A stretch of 64,000 nucleotides of DNA. Source: Phycomyces nitens (Eukaryota > Mucoromycota > Mucoromycetes > Mucorales > Phycomycetaceae). Below the pieces are notes generated by a model that saw nothing but the letters and a program-made list of their open reading frames with translations, was not told the DNA's origin and made no database searches. The DNA is taken from positions 124,001-188,000 of the forward strand of contig JAHRBC010000006.1 in NCBI GenBank assembly GCA_022702545.1, given 5' to 3'. The first letter of the stretch is position 1. Each line of letters begins with the position of its first letter. Below, one piece after another: positions 12,526 to 24,626 of the stretch. A program made the translations under genes and the position numbers.

Positions 12526-13178
12526 TTTTATTTGCTTGTAAAAATATGAATTCTAGGTGAATTCTAGGTGAATTGCGAGGTACAAGATATCCTTTGAAGA
12601 GGTCGACAATAGAGCAATATTAAATCTGTGGTCTGTAGTGCGTGCATATTGATGTGTATATATGCGTATAAATCAGCGTTTGGAATGCATTTGATGCCTT
12701 TACACTCTTTTGCGCACGTGAAGATCTACACTTGCAAGTCCAACGTGGGGTGATCCAGGCTTAGCTGTATATCATGTGCCAGCCACAGCCTTTTTTTATT
12801 TATTGTTCAATATCGATTCACAGACCAAGGGACCCCTCTTTAAAAATAGATGGAAGAGGAATAAAGAAAGAATAAAAACAGGGTTACAAAGAGGGGGAGA
12901 GAGAGAGAGGGAACTGGGGTTGGGGCAAGGGACCATAATCGCCTTGTCTCTTCTTTGCTTTGGGATTATTATTATTATTGTTATTTTGTAATATATAATA
13001 ATTTATTATCCTATTTCAAACAACACTCCTTCTCTTTCTTTCTTTCTTTCTCTCTCCTTTCTTTCGCTTTCTCACTTTCTTTATATTAACTTGCCTTGTC
13101 TGTGACAGTTGATATTTGGACTGCTTCAATAATAATAATAATTATAAAAATAATATAATAGTTATAATAATAATAATA
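12526..13178. other. Spacer and PKA 5' leader
   Basis: No gene was recognised. The stretch contains a purine-rich patch (12870-12915), a CT-rich patch (13028-13082) and AAT/ATT repeats directly before the PKA start codon (13128-13180). It is probably the PKA promoter and 5' UTR. Confidence 0.6.
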
Positions 13179-13746
13179 ATGCCTTTCCACCTCATCTCTT
13201 CCATCGTCTCTAGTCTCCTTCGACGCACACCAGAACAGCAGCGCATCGAAGGACCCAAATCAACTCGACCTCAATCGTCACCCTCAATTGCGTTTAGTTC
13301 AACAGTAACCGTACAGAACCTATGGGTCAAAAAGGAAGAGGGCGACACACAGAATGTCGATCAAGGACCATTGAGCCAACATCAGTTAGAATTAAAACAG
13401 CATTGGCACAATCAACCGCCTGTATTCCAATCGGAATCTACGGCTGGTGTGGATGACTATGATTTACTAGAGACATTAGGCAAGTAAAGAAAGAAAAAAT
13501 CCATCTAGGAAACCTTTTTTCTCATACGTAACAAAGGCACGGGAACCTTTGGCAGAGTCTATCTAGCAAAGGAAAAGGGTGGTCGGCGGTTCTATGCAAT
13601 CAAGGTGCTGAAAAAGGCCGAGATTGTACGCCTGAAGCAGGTTGAACATATCAATTCTGAACGTCAAGTGCTTTCTGAAGTAAACTTTCCATTCGTTGTT
13701 CAACTGCAAGTATATCTTTTGTGATATGATATTACATAACCAAATC

Positions 13747-13791
<45 letters not shown>

Positions 13792-14612
13792 ACAGCTATA
13801 CAACCTTCCAGGACGATATCCATCTCTACATGGTCCAAGAGTATGTGATTGGTGGAGAATTGTTTAGACACTTGAGACGCGCGGGGCGATTCACAAACGA
13901 AATGACGAGATTCTACACTGCCGAGATTGTGCTGGCAATAGAATACCTGCACTCCAAAGGAATTGTGTATCGAGATCTGAAGCCAGAAAATCTGTTGCTG
14001 GACTGCCAAGGCCACATAAAGATCACTGACTTTGGTTTTGCCAAAAAAGTCCAGGGCAGGACATGGACGCTGTGTGGAACGCCCGAATACCTTGCTCCAG
14101 AGATCATCCAGAGCAAAGGCCATAGTCGGGCAGTGGACTGGTGGTCTCTAGGGATTCTTATTTTTGAAATGCTGGCAGGCCACCCTCCATTCTATGACGA
14201 CAACCACTTTGGGATCTATGAGCGGATCCTTAGTGGCAAAGCACAATATCCTAGCTACATTGACAGTGCTGCCAAAGACCTTATCAAGCGTCTGCTCGTA
14301 GGCGATCGCAATCGACGCCTAGGCAATTTAGCAGGCGGTGCTGAGGATGTCAAGCGGCACAAATGGCTGCGTCACACAGACTGGCACGGCCTGCTCAACA
14401 AGACTGTCCGAGTAAGCATTGGCCTTAATAATCTACAATGTCAGTCATGAGCATTTTAGCTAAAATATATATATATGCTCTGTGTTTAGGCCCCACTTAT
14501 ACCCGCTCATGCAAACGAATGTGACACGAGCAATTTTGAAAAGTATCCCGCCGAGCAGCCTCAAGACCTCCCCAAGGGCGATCCCTTTAGTCACCTATTC
14601 ACGGACTTTTAA
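13179..14612 (+). CDS. cAMP-dependent protein kinase catalytic subunit (PKA/TPK type)
   Basis: An AGC kinase of 402 residues that would be held inactive by a cAMP-binding regulatory subunit. A Ser/Gln-rich N-terminal extension of about 92 residues precedes the kinase domain. The glycine loop LGTGTFGRV spans intron 1. AIKVLKK carries the catalytic Lys, and YRDLKPENLLL, DFGFAKK and CGTPEYLAPE (activation loop) follow. The protein ends in LFTDF, the PKA FxxF hydrophobic motif. Introns are 13480-13536, 13706-13795 and 14412-14489. The first two both start with GCAAGT, and the GT alternatives break the frame. The start is the ATG at 13179, since the upstream extension of the open frame begins with TTG and is repeat-encoded. 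Intron 2 contains a (CT)19 tract just before its acceptor. Confidence 0.95.
13751..13788 (+). repeat. (CT)19 microsatellite inside PKA intron 2
   Basis: A perfect CT dinucleotide run of 38 bases lies 7 bases upstream of the acceptor at 13795. It occupies the polypyrimidine-tract position of a GC-AG intron, so its length could influence splicing. Confidence 0.9.
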
Positions 14613-14758
14613 ACCTGATTCTACACTTAACATCTATATTTTCTTAAAAAAATTAATCACTCTTCTTCTTCTTCTTCTTCTTCTTATTCTTATTCTTATT
14701 CTTTTTTGATTCTATTTAATATCCCTATTGAGTGCCTTTTCCCACCCACCCAATCTAT

Positions 14759-16236
14759 ATGCCTCCGCCTTTGCCTTTGATTGAGGTTACGGAAACCAAA
14801 ACATGGGCCTCTCTCACTGTCGACAGTCTCTTTACAGACCGGGAACCCATCACATTTGAACCATGGCCAACTACAACTACAACTACAACTACAACTTACT
14901 CACAGCCTCCAAATCCTCCAAATCCTCCCCCTCGTCGCTCTACTTCTTTATTCGAATCCAACCAATTCCTCAATTCTGCAACAACCACAACAGCAACGCG
15001 CTCAAACACCCACCGTTCCGCCAGTCACTCTTCGTACACCCTCTTTAGCATTTCCGACAGCGATTCCAGTATCCCCGACCTCGATACTTCCTCCACCCGC
15101 TCATCGTCCCCCATATCATCCCCCGTATTCTCCCCCATATCATCCCGTCGTTCTCTTTCCTCTCGCCTCTCGCCCATTGACAGCAAAAGTGGCAAGCAGC
15201 AATCATTGTCCTTTAAAGAACGCGAGGGCTTAATGATGTGGAGGCGGACGTTTGAAGAATACCTGCTAACCCCCCTTCCAGACAAGGTTAGTTTTAATAT
15301 AATTCTCCTGCACCTCATCAAAACCTTTGTATCTGTTACAAACTCACGAATTCTCTACTTTCTTTTTTCTTTTTATATAATAAATCATCATCATCATCAT
15401 ACAAATATCAATAATATCAATATCTATAATATCAATAATAAACAGCATTTACCTCCGTCAAGTCGTTCTGCTCAATTGACACGATTTATTACCACAGAAC
15501 TCCTAACAACAGAGATTACCTACCTTGATCATCTAAAGATTATCAAGCAGGTAATTCCCCCCCACAAATTGGCTGGGTATTGTGGTTGGCTAATCTCTAT
15601 TCAGTAGTCGTTTATGGATCCCTTGATAAATGCGGCTAATGATACAAGGCGCCTTGTAAACCTGCGAGACATTCAGCCGATTTTTGCCTTTGTTCCTCAA
15701 TTGATCATGCTTTCCACCAGTCTTGTACACAGTCTTCGTGACACGATGGAAAGTGAAATTGAACGAGTTGGCAGTGTATTTTCAAGTCTCGAGAATGATT
15801 TTCAAGTCTATATATTCTACGCCGTAAATTTCCCAAAACTCCAGAAATGTCTTTATAAAGCAGATCGGAATACCCTCTATCGACAATTGGCCCATGTAAG
15901 TGTGTTTAATATTATTATAATAATGATAATGATAATAATAATAATATTTTTTCTTTTAAAAAAGGAATCGTTACGCAATAAAGAAACCAACCGGATGGGA
16001 TTGTCAGATTATATGATTGCTCCAATTCAACGAATTACACGCTATTGTCTCTTGCTCAAAGGTTACAATTGAGAACAAAATAATAATAGTTTTTGTGATC
16101 TAATCGGCGGCTTTTATTCCCCCTAGACCTCAAAAAGCATTCGATATCTACTCAACCCGACTTTGAACATCTCCAACGCGCCCTCCATTGCATGACTTCT
16201 TTGGCCCTAGCTATGAATAATATCCAAAAAAAGTAA
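14759..16236 (+). CDS. Rho guanine nucleotide exchange factor, DH domain only
   Basis: The spliced model gives 375 residues. The first 150 or so are Pro/Ser/Thr-rich and disordered, including a (T)n run from an ACA/ACT repeat. From about residue 180 there is a Dbl-homology domain: RFITTELLTTEITYLDHL, then LSDYMIAPIQRITRYCLLLKDLKKH near 310-340, and a final helix ending MNNIQKK. DH domains catalyse GDP release from Rho/Cdc42 GTPases. Introns are 15287-15445, 15551-15607, 15896-15964 and 16062-16126. Intron 1 has a length divisible by three and no stop, so retention would insert 53 codons. No PH domain follows, because the stop comes right after the DH helix and nothing recognisable lies in the next 1.3 kb. 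The start is the ATG at 14759. Confidence 0.85.
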
Positions 16237-17623
16237 GAAAATCTGACTAGGCCTGTATGAGAAGAACCACGTCGCACCAAAAGAGAGAAGAAGAAGAAGA
16301 AGAAGAAGAAGAAGAAAAAAAAGGATCAAAGTCTCTTAATGTCCTTGCTGTCCCTTTTACTTTAAAATAATAATAATAATCCATTTGCACTCCAGAAAAC
16401 ATGTATCTTAATATTTTTCCCCTGTCTTTATTTTCTACCTCTCTAATTTATTTATTTATTTATTATACATCTCAATCGATCGTTTTCTATAAACACGCCG
16501 TGTAACCTCTAATATCCTTTTTCCTATCAATGTCCGAGTGTGTTCCATTCAAAAAGAAATAAAACCAATCCCTGGTCTGCATAGTGATGCCCATTTATGG
16601 ATCTTGGTTTTTTATTGTTTTTGATTCAACAGTAAAATGATCAAAAGGTTATGATTCTAGAAGCAACTCTCTTTGTTTATTTACTTTTATGGATATTTAA
16701 TATTTTTGGTTGCTAGCACAAGTTTTATTTTTATTTAAAATAAAATAAAAAAACATTCAGAATGGCCAAAAAAAACTTGTATTACAATTTAACATCTAAT
16801 CGACAATTCCAACTCTGTTTTTTCGTACCAAACGTCGATCATAATACACTCTAGAAAATCAGTGTCCAAAGCGTTATAGCTCAGCACAGGCCAGTATTAA
16901 TTAATTGCTCCAGACATCAGTAATAAAAACCATAATCCTTTCTAGAATCCTCTTTTTTATATTATATTTTAAAAAAAGGGCTCATCAGCAGTCCTGATAT
17001 GAGATTAACCCCTTTGCCCTTTAATAATTCTATAAAAAAACTTGGAAATTTCCATAAATCAACGGAAAACATGATTAAAACAATATCGTCACGATTGCAT
17101 CCTGCAATGCTTTTTTTTTTTTGAATCTAAAATAAAATAAAATTATAGGCTTGAATTGATTGCCAGACTGGGTGGGACTGGGACTGGGACTGGGACTGGG
17201 ACTGAGCCTACTAATCATCACCATACATGAATATTATCGAGAAATCCAACTCGACCAATAGTTTCTTCACTTTGGTTCATGGCTTAAAAATATATTCCGG
17301 CTGTCAATTGACGCCTCTCTTATATTAAGGAGCCTGCAATTGCCTCCAATTGTCTGTAATTGATAGCTGGGTGCAATTGCGTCAAACAGCCAAAATGCAG
17401 CTATCATCACCACATTTTGCAAAAAACCAGCAAGCTACTGGAGCCAACAATTCCCCAATATTGGTCCACTGGATTTTTTTTCTTTTACAAGTGCATTTGC
17501 CAGCCGTACTACATTTTCATAATCATCCCTTGCAAAGGACCCTGGAACCCAATTGGAATACGCTGTCACATACACACATTTTACCATCCACACAGTTTTG
17601 GGATCTACCTTTGGATTTTATAA
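16237..17623. other. Low-complexity intergenic region
   Basis: No gene was recognised. The region includes an AAG run at about 16286-16320, many A/T runs, and five tandem GGGACT copies at 17174-17203. Short open frames at 17350-17640 lead into the Qri7 start but carry no recognisable motif. It probably holds the 3' end of the RhoGEF gene and the Qri7 promoter. Confidence 0.65.
17174..17203 (+). repeat. Tandem hexamer (GGGACT)5
   Basis: Five perfect copies of a six-base unit lie in the spacer upstream of Qri7. The G-triplets spaced by three bases could form a G-quadruplex on the plus strand. Confidence 0.9.
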
Positions 17624-19095
17624 ATGACTCGATACATTAGCTTGATGCGTCCTTTAATCCTACGCAGCCAATCAAGAATATTATGGCCTCAAAAACACAG
17701 TTATAGTACTCGTCCCTTGATTGTTATGGGAATCGAGACCTCATGCGATGACACTTCGGCTGCAATCGTAAATTCGGATAGAAAGATCTTGTCCGAGGTT
17801 GTGCGTGGACAACAGGATCTGCATCAGCCCATGGGTGGCATTGTGCCTACATTGGCAAGCAAGGGACATTCTCGGAATCTGCCCAGAGTCATTTGTGATG
17901 CTCTTGATCAAGCAGGTTTGACAGTCCAAGATCTCGATGCAATTGCTGTCACGCGTGGACCAGGCCTGCCGCCTTGTTTACCAGTGGGACTAAATGCAGC
18001 CAAGACTCTGGCTGCGGTACACAAGAAGCCTTTGATTGGAGTACACCACATGGTAAACTTTAAAAAAAACCAAAAGAAAAACAGCCAAATGGAACAAACT
18101 GGTGCAGTAGTTGCTTCTATTATTTGTTCTAAAGCCTATAATGTTGGGGTGTGTTTTAGATAGAGGGGGGTAGTAATGGTAATAAACTATAGGAAGCCCA
18201 TGCACTGACAGCACGCCTGACCACACCGCTGGTTCCAGGCAAGCCTTGGCCCGAATTCCCTTTTATGAGCCTGCTGATTTCCGGTGGACACACCCTGTTG
18301 CTTGGCGCAAATAAGCTTGGCGACTATGACACGCTTGGCACGACCCAGGATAATGCAGTCGGAGAAGCGATTGACAAGACTGCGCGTTTATTGGGATTGA
18401 AATGGTTGCCTGGGAGAAGGGGTGGGCCTGGGGCAGCTCTGGAGGCAGCCGCATTAAGAGGCGACCCAGAGCGCTTCCTTGGATTGCTTCCGAAGCCGAT
18501 GTTACAACGTAACAAATCCGTAATCAGTTTCAGTTTCTCGGGCCTAAAGACCTCAGTCATGCGCCTGGTTGAGGCTGAAGAAGTAAAGACGGAGAAGGAC
18601 GTGTGTGATGTAGCGGCCGCATTCCAACTTGCCTGTATCCGTCACCTGGAACAGAAACTGCATCTTGCCCTTGACCTCGAGGTCAATCAGCGCCACAAGC
18701 CCTTGACGTGCTTGGTTGTGAGTGGCGGAGTTGCCAGTAACGCGCTGTTTCGCACGAGGTAAGAGAACAAACGTGGTGGTGTCATACTCGGAAGCAAAAT
18801 ATCTAGAAATACAAGATATATATATAAAAAACGCGTGGACCAAAGGAATCTCTGGCTAACGAGCTGTTTGTTATGTGTATATGTATGCATGTATTGTACG
18901 AATAGATTAGAAGCAGTAGCTGGAATGTACGGGCTTCCATTAATATGTCCACCCCCTCAGCTCTGCACTGATAATGGTGCCATGATTGCATGGACTGGGT
19001 TGGAAAGGCTCCAAGCAGGCCTTTTAGATGATTACACCATCACTACTTTGCCAAGATGGCCGATTGAAGAGCTCAAGACATTGACATTGATTTAA
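17624..19095 (+). CDS. QRI7: Mitochondrial tRNA N6-threonylcarbamoyladenosine transferase (Qri7/OSGEPL1)
   Basis: The enzyme of the Kae1/TsaD family transfers threonylcarbamoyl to A37 of ANN-decoding mitochondrial tRNAs. The 394-residue model begins with a basic presequence-like stretch of about 30 residues. [15 protein letters not shown] follows, then the metal-binding HHMEAH motif, which is completed across intron 1, then SGGHT, and SGGVASN near the end. Introns are 18053-18192 and 18759-18905, and the total is in frame. The ATG at 17624 starts the only frame with a mitochondrial leader. The gene ends only 55 bp from the actin stop codon on the other strand. Confidence 0.95.
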
Positions 19096-19150
19096 AAATA
19101 TATATATTTTAGAGAGATAAATGCTGTGATATATAAAAAACACTGTACAC

Positions 19151-20641
<1,491 letters not shown>

Positions 20642-20982
20642 TTTGGATAAGTGTAAAGTTAGAGGAGAAAAGAGTGAGAAGAAGAAGAAAGGATAAAGGA
20701 CGCCAAGATGAGGGCTGAGAATTTAAGGGCGATGTTGTGTCCAAAGGATGAGAGTCCCCTCTTGTGACGCGGGAGAACGATTGGAGACTTGGCTCGAGGG
20801 ATTCAAAGCACGATCGCACTCCGCCCTAGCGTTGGTGTTGAAAAAAGCCTCCTCCTTTTCGGTTGGTTTCCTTGTGGTGATTGTGTCATGATTGAGGCTC
20901 AGCAAGTTTTTGGGATCATCTGAATGAAAATGGTTTTCTTTATAAATCTATATATATTTATTAATTGATTGATTTATTGATT
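20642..20982 (-). promoter_or_regulatory. Actin promoter and 5' leader (inferred)
   Basis: Read on the minus strand, the last 90 bases before the actin ATG are rich in C and T with TTCTTC repeats, and further upstream is an A/T-rich TTAAAT element near 20725. No mapped start site can be given. Confidence 0.5.
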
Positions 20983-21357
20983 CTATTTAACCAAGGCAAC
21001 TTCCAGGGCCTTTTGCCTCTTCTCTAGTTCTTTTAGGAGCTCAACAAGTTCCTGGGTGTCCTTTTGGTGGTCCACAAATGCTGTCTGGAGCACTGCAAGG
21101 ATGTCTTTGGAGGATTTCAGGACCTGCTGGAGCTCAATAAGGGCAAGCCGTGCCTTGGTCTTTTGTGGAATGTTGGAGGAGTGAAAGTAGTTATTAGAAG
21201 GGGTGGTGAGCGGAGATGTTGCAGGTGTGACGATATGGGGGCACAAGTCCATGCTTGGCTGACAGGATTGAGGCATTGGAGGCAGCTGGACCAAGACAGA
21301 GGCCATTCGACGCCAAGGCACATTTAGTCCTACTCTGGAGCGGATTCTTGGCAGCAT
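20983..21357 (-). CDS. Small putative mitochondrial coiled-coil protein, function unknown
   Basis: An intronless frame of 124 residues starting at an ATG (21357). The N-terminus (MLPRIRSRVGLNVPWRRMAS) is basic, free of acids and presequence-like. From about residue 65 to the end it is a predicted long amphipathic helix or coiled coil (LIELQQVLKSSKDILAVLQ onward, then ELVELLKELEKRQKALEVAL). I do not recognise the family. It lies in tandem upstream of actin. The clear two-part architecture argues for a real gene, but it could be chance. Confidence 0.55.
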   Translation of the reverse strand: MLPRIRSRVGLNVPWRRMASVLVQLPPMPQSCQPSMDLCPHIVTPATSPLTTPSNNYFHSSNIPQKTKARLALIELQQVLKSSKDILAVLQTAFVDHQKDTQELVELLKELEKRQKALEVALVK

Positions 21358-21729
21358 TTTATTTTATATGTGGTAAAAAAAAAAGAAAAAGAGAGAGAAA
21401 GAGAATAAAGGGTAGGAGGCCACTTGATGATATTTGGGTCAAACTCTGTATTTATACACAGAAATAACTGGTAATTTTCCTGCTTGTTTTGGATAGCATG
21501 CGTCAAATGTAATTGGTTCAGAGATACACCAATAATCCAACTCAGTTGTCGACTTCTTTAACAATGTATACAAGGCCATATTTTGGTAGGAGAAGTACAC
21601 CTATTGAATGTTTTTTTTTAATAAATAAAAAATAAAGTCACATTTTGTTCCTGATGCTGTTTTTTTTTTTCTTTTTTTTTTTCTGCTTACGTCCACAAAT
21701 TATTATTTTTGTTTATTTTTTATTAATTG

Positions 21730-21778
<49 letters not shown>

Positions 21779-21874
21779 GTTATTGTTATATTTAATAATA
21801 GTAATAGTAAATAATAAAGATAGTAGTCCCAGTGCTATTGTTCGCAATAATATCCGTCTTCATACTCATCAGTG
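21358..21874. repeat. Spacer with poly-T and (ATT)n microsatellite
   Basis: No gene was seen. T-runs occur at 21660-21682 and an (ATT)n run of about 15 units at 21731-21778, followed by AATAGTAAT-type repeats. It lies between two divergent genes and so holds both promoters. Confidence 0.75.
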
Positions 21875-22786
21875 ATGACAAAGGCTGTCCGACCACCCAA
21901 CGAAGAGAATAAAACAAAAGCAAAGAGAGGGCGCCGAAAGGCGTCTGCTGTTAAAGAGCACCCTTTAGCGAAACCAGTCCCACACCCGTCTTCCTCTTCC
22001 GGATCGGTTTCAGTAGAGCACTATGGCTCTCTCCTGTCACTCATCGACGCAACCTACCCACCTCTACTGTGCACTGCCTGCGACTTTGTATCCTCCAGTC
22101 GCCGTGACTCCTCTATCCACTTTCGTATACATCACCCCTCAACCCCCCGATTCCTATGTCTCCACTCACATTGTGACATGCGCTTTGGATCCCGAGGTGG
22201 CCTTCGTTTTCATCTTTCTCATGCGCACTCTGTCGGTCTCAATCTCACCTTGCCGATTCCTCCATCCATCCTAACCACAGCATCCAAAACCATCGCATCC
22301 GCATCCCCACCAACCCCACCTAAATATACACCACCCAAACCAGAACCCAAACCAACACCTCATACACCTACATCCATTGTTGCCCCCCTGTCTCCCCCTC
22401 CATTCAAACCGCATCTCGTATTCTCTACAAGGGCACCCCGAGGTTCCAAGAAAATCATTCTCTCTCCACTTTCGGAAGATGCCCTTAATGCAGCATATCC
22501 TCCACTCCAGTGCCCTGCCTGTCACCAAACATTCAATCGAAAAACAAATGTCATTAAGCACCTGACTGAAGATCACCATGGAGAAGAGCCATACCGCTGT
22601 ATGTTCCAGCACTGCATCCACCCAAGACACTATGCTACACGCGAAGGCCTAGTTTATCATATTCTCAGAGCCCATGACGATGGGCAGCCTGTTGACATGC
22701 AAGATGCATCATCGACCAGCAGTGGATCATCAGATCAGCTATTAGAAGACGATCCGACGAGAATCCATAGGGATGACTCAAACTAG
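21875..22786 (+). CDS. C2H2 zinc-finger protein with duplicated two-finger module
   Basis: The intronless 303-residue protein starts at the ATG at 21875 (the codon before it is GTG). A basic N-terminus (KAKRGRRKA) suggests nuclear localisation. Two finger pairs are visible: CTACDF..HFRIHH with CLHSHCDMRF..HLSHAH near residues 65-125, and CPACHQTF..HLTEDHH with CMFQHCIHPR..HILRAH near 210-275. Each pair is introduced by the same YPPL(L/Q)C phrase, so the module was duplicated. A Pro-rich linker with PKPEPKPTP separates them. It is probably a DNA-binding regulator; its targets are unknown. Confidence 0.88.
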   Translation: MTKAVRPPNEENKTKAKRGRRKASAVKEHPLAKPVPHPSSSSGSVSVEHYGSLLSLIDATYPPLLCTACDFVSSSRRDSSIHFRIHHPSTPRFLCLHSHCDMRFGSRGGLRFHLSHAHSVGLNLTLPIPPSILTTASKTIASASPPTPPKYTPPKPEPKPTPHTPTSIVAPLSPPPFKPHLVFSTRAPRGSKKIILSPLSEDALNAAYPPLQCPACHQTFNRKTNVIKHLTEDHHGEEPYRCMFQHCIHPRHYATREGLVYHILRAHDDGQPVDMQDASSTSSGSSDQLLEDDPTRIHRDDSN

Positions 22787-23303
22787 AATTGCAATGGTCA
22801 TTTGGCATTTGGGTGATTTTGTATCATAATCAGAAAAAAAGAAAAATATATAATAATTTAATTGCAATAAAGAACCTACAAGCATCGCATTTTACATGTA
22901 CATAAATGCATTAAAGATGTGATAATGTTTTTTGTGGGGGGTCTTGTTTTGGAAAGCAAGAGTTGATGAGTTTGTGCACCCTATCTTTGGGTTTATTTGG
23001 TGCGAGGCAAATTTCAGCAACCAAAAGGTCATTGGAGTGCTCAGACTCAAACCAGACTCAATGGGACTAATTCCAATACAAATATAGCGAGAATTTAAAA
23101 GTTTCCTTTTATAGGTAAAAACGAGGGTCCATTAATGATCTTCTTCTTCTTCTTCTTTTGCCAAGGTGTGTATTGTTGTCCCAGAATATACTCTTGTTAC
23201 GAGGTACAAACAGCATATTTAGCTAAAGAGGTTTCTCGAATATGGGGGGGGGGGGGGGGGTTTTGATAATTACGTGGTTAATTATTGGATAAAAAGGTAT
23301 TGA
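22787..23303. other. Intergenic spacer with a 17-base G run
   Basis: No gene was recognised. A homopolymer of 17 G lies at 23244-23260 and a CTT repeat at about 23140-23157. AATAAA-like signals occur at 22866-22871. The G run may be a sequencing or assembly weak point. Confidence 0.65.
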
Positions 23304-23720
23304 TTACAAGGCAGGTTCAATTAGTTTACGATGTAGATTGTGACGTAAAGTAGGCGGGAGGACATGGTACCACATTCTAAACGCAACTGAACAAAAGAAG
23401 CGCCATTGACCAAGACAGGAACCGATAAGAATAATCATCACTGTGTAAACCAACAGCTCCATAACAAAAAACACAGCATAATAAGGCCAATTGATAGCTA
23501 GACAGGTCATCAGCATTAGGCCATACAATCCACTCTACTTACGCTCCATGCCCAGCCCACGCCTCACGATGAACCTGGTGACAATCATACTAGACGACCC
23601 TGTAATCGAGAATATCATAATCCTCCATAAAACTACTAGCCACCACCAGTACCAGGCAGGTTTGGCTGCTTGTAGACTGGGCAAAAGTGGCTCTCTGTCG
23701 TCTGAATTGACCAGGCTCAT
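23304..23720 (-). CDS. Small multi-pass membrane protein, unknown family
   Basis: Two exons (23543-23720 and 23304-23497) are joined over a 45-nt GT-AG intron (23498-23542), giving 123 residues. After a short cytosolic N-terminus comes an acidic dileucine-like motif (DDREPLLP), which in fungi often directs proteins to the vacuole. Two or three hydrophobic segments follow: WYWWWLVVLWRIMIFSI, then WPYYAVFFVMELLVYTVMII and IGSCLGQWRFFCSVAF. The C-terminus is basic. The join is supported by frame and by continuous hydrophobicity. I do not recognise the family. It is divergent from the TMEM234 gene with only 128 bp between start codons. Confidence 0.7.
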
Positions 23721-23848
23721 ATCTGCTTGTGCGAAAGAAGAAGAAGAAAATAAAATAAAAAAGACAAAAATACAAAAATACAAAATTGTATTCAATTTAA
23801 TCTACATCCTGTACGTCACACACCACAGTTCCTCTCTTTCTTTTGTTT

Positions 23849-24515
23849 ATGATTTCAGAAGCATTGAGTAAGCATCCGTTCAACCTGACCAATAACTCAT
23901 TTCTATGGATTAGAACAACTCGGTGGATTTATTCTTGGTAGGCCACAGGCTAATTATTTAATAACTATATACTCAACACATGCTGAATCTCAAGTCGCCA
24001 TTTGCTGGGGATCCACCAATCCTCTCATCAAGGCCGGTAGTGCTGGCCTGGAAAAGGTCTCGGCTCAACATCCAGAGGGTGGATTAAAAAAATTGAGAGC
24101 CGAATGGGCCTTTCTTCTTACGCGTTGGCAGGTAAGTTTTAATTTCATAATACATTTTTGTTCTAAAATGAAATGCAAAAAAAAGTACGTGTTGCCATTA
24201 GCTCTCAACTTGAGTGGTTCCATGGTATACTATTACACCCTCGGGAAATCAGGTATACCAGACGCCATTGGAGTCATGTTGCTAACTTTACTAGACATCT
24301 CATTGGCAGTTCCTGTCACAAACTCAATGACCTTTTTGTTTTCCCTCTTGACTGGTCTCGCCTTGGGTGAAGACATTGGTGGAAAAGGTAATTTTTTTTT
24401 GATTTCTATTAATAAAAAAAAAACTCGGCAATTAACAGTTTTATATAAAGATACTTGGCTGGGCATTGCATTGGTTGTAGTTGGAGTGGTTATATGTGTG
24501 GGCAGCAAAACGTAG
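23849..24515 (+). CDS. TMEM234: TMEM234 homologue (DMT/EamA-like membrane protein)
   Basis: The five-exon model gives 148 residues and four predicted membrane helices. It matches TMEM234 in VAICWGSTNPLIKAGSAGLE, LNLSGSMVYYYTL, VPVTNSMTFLFSLLTGLALG and the GEDIGGK motif near the C-terminus. The family resembles half-size drug/metabolite transporters; its transported substrate is not known. Introns are 23868-23913, 23938-23994, 24132-24185 and 24388-24450. Exon 2 is only 24 nt (23914-23937). Without it the first helix and the frame are lost. It ends 111 bp from the eS4 stop on the opposite strand. Confidence 0.9.
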
Positions 24516-24626
24516 AAATAAATGTTTGTTGTTTATATTAAGGAAAAAAATGTAGTTTATGTACAGTAATGAATTCATTCAATAATCACGTTTATTTTAT
24601 ACACAATGAATGAATACTAAGATGCT

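Noticed and set aside
13563..14123. 186-codon minus-strand frame with an Arg-Glu repeat
   Set aside because: Antisense of PKA; the RE repeat comes from the CT microsatellite in the intron.
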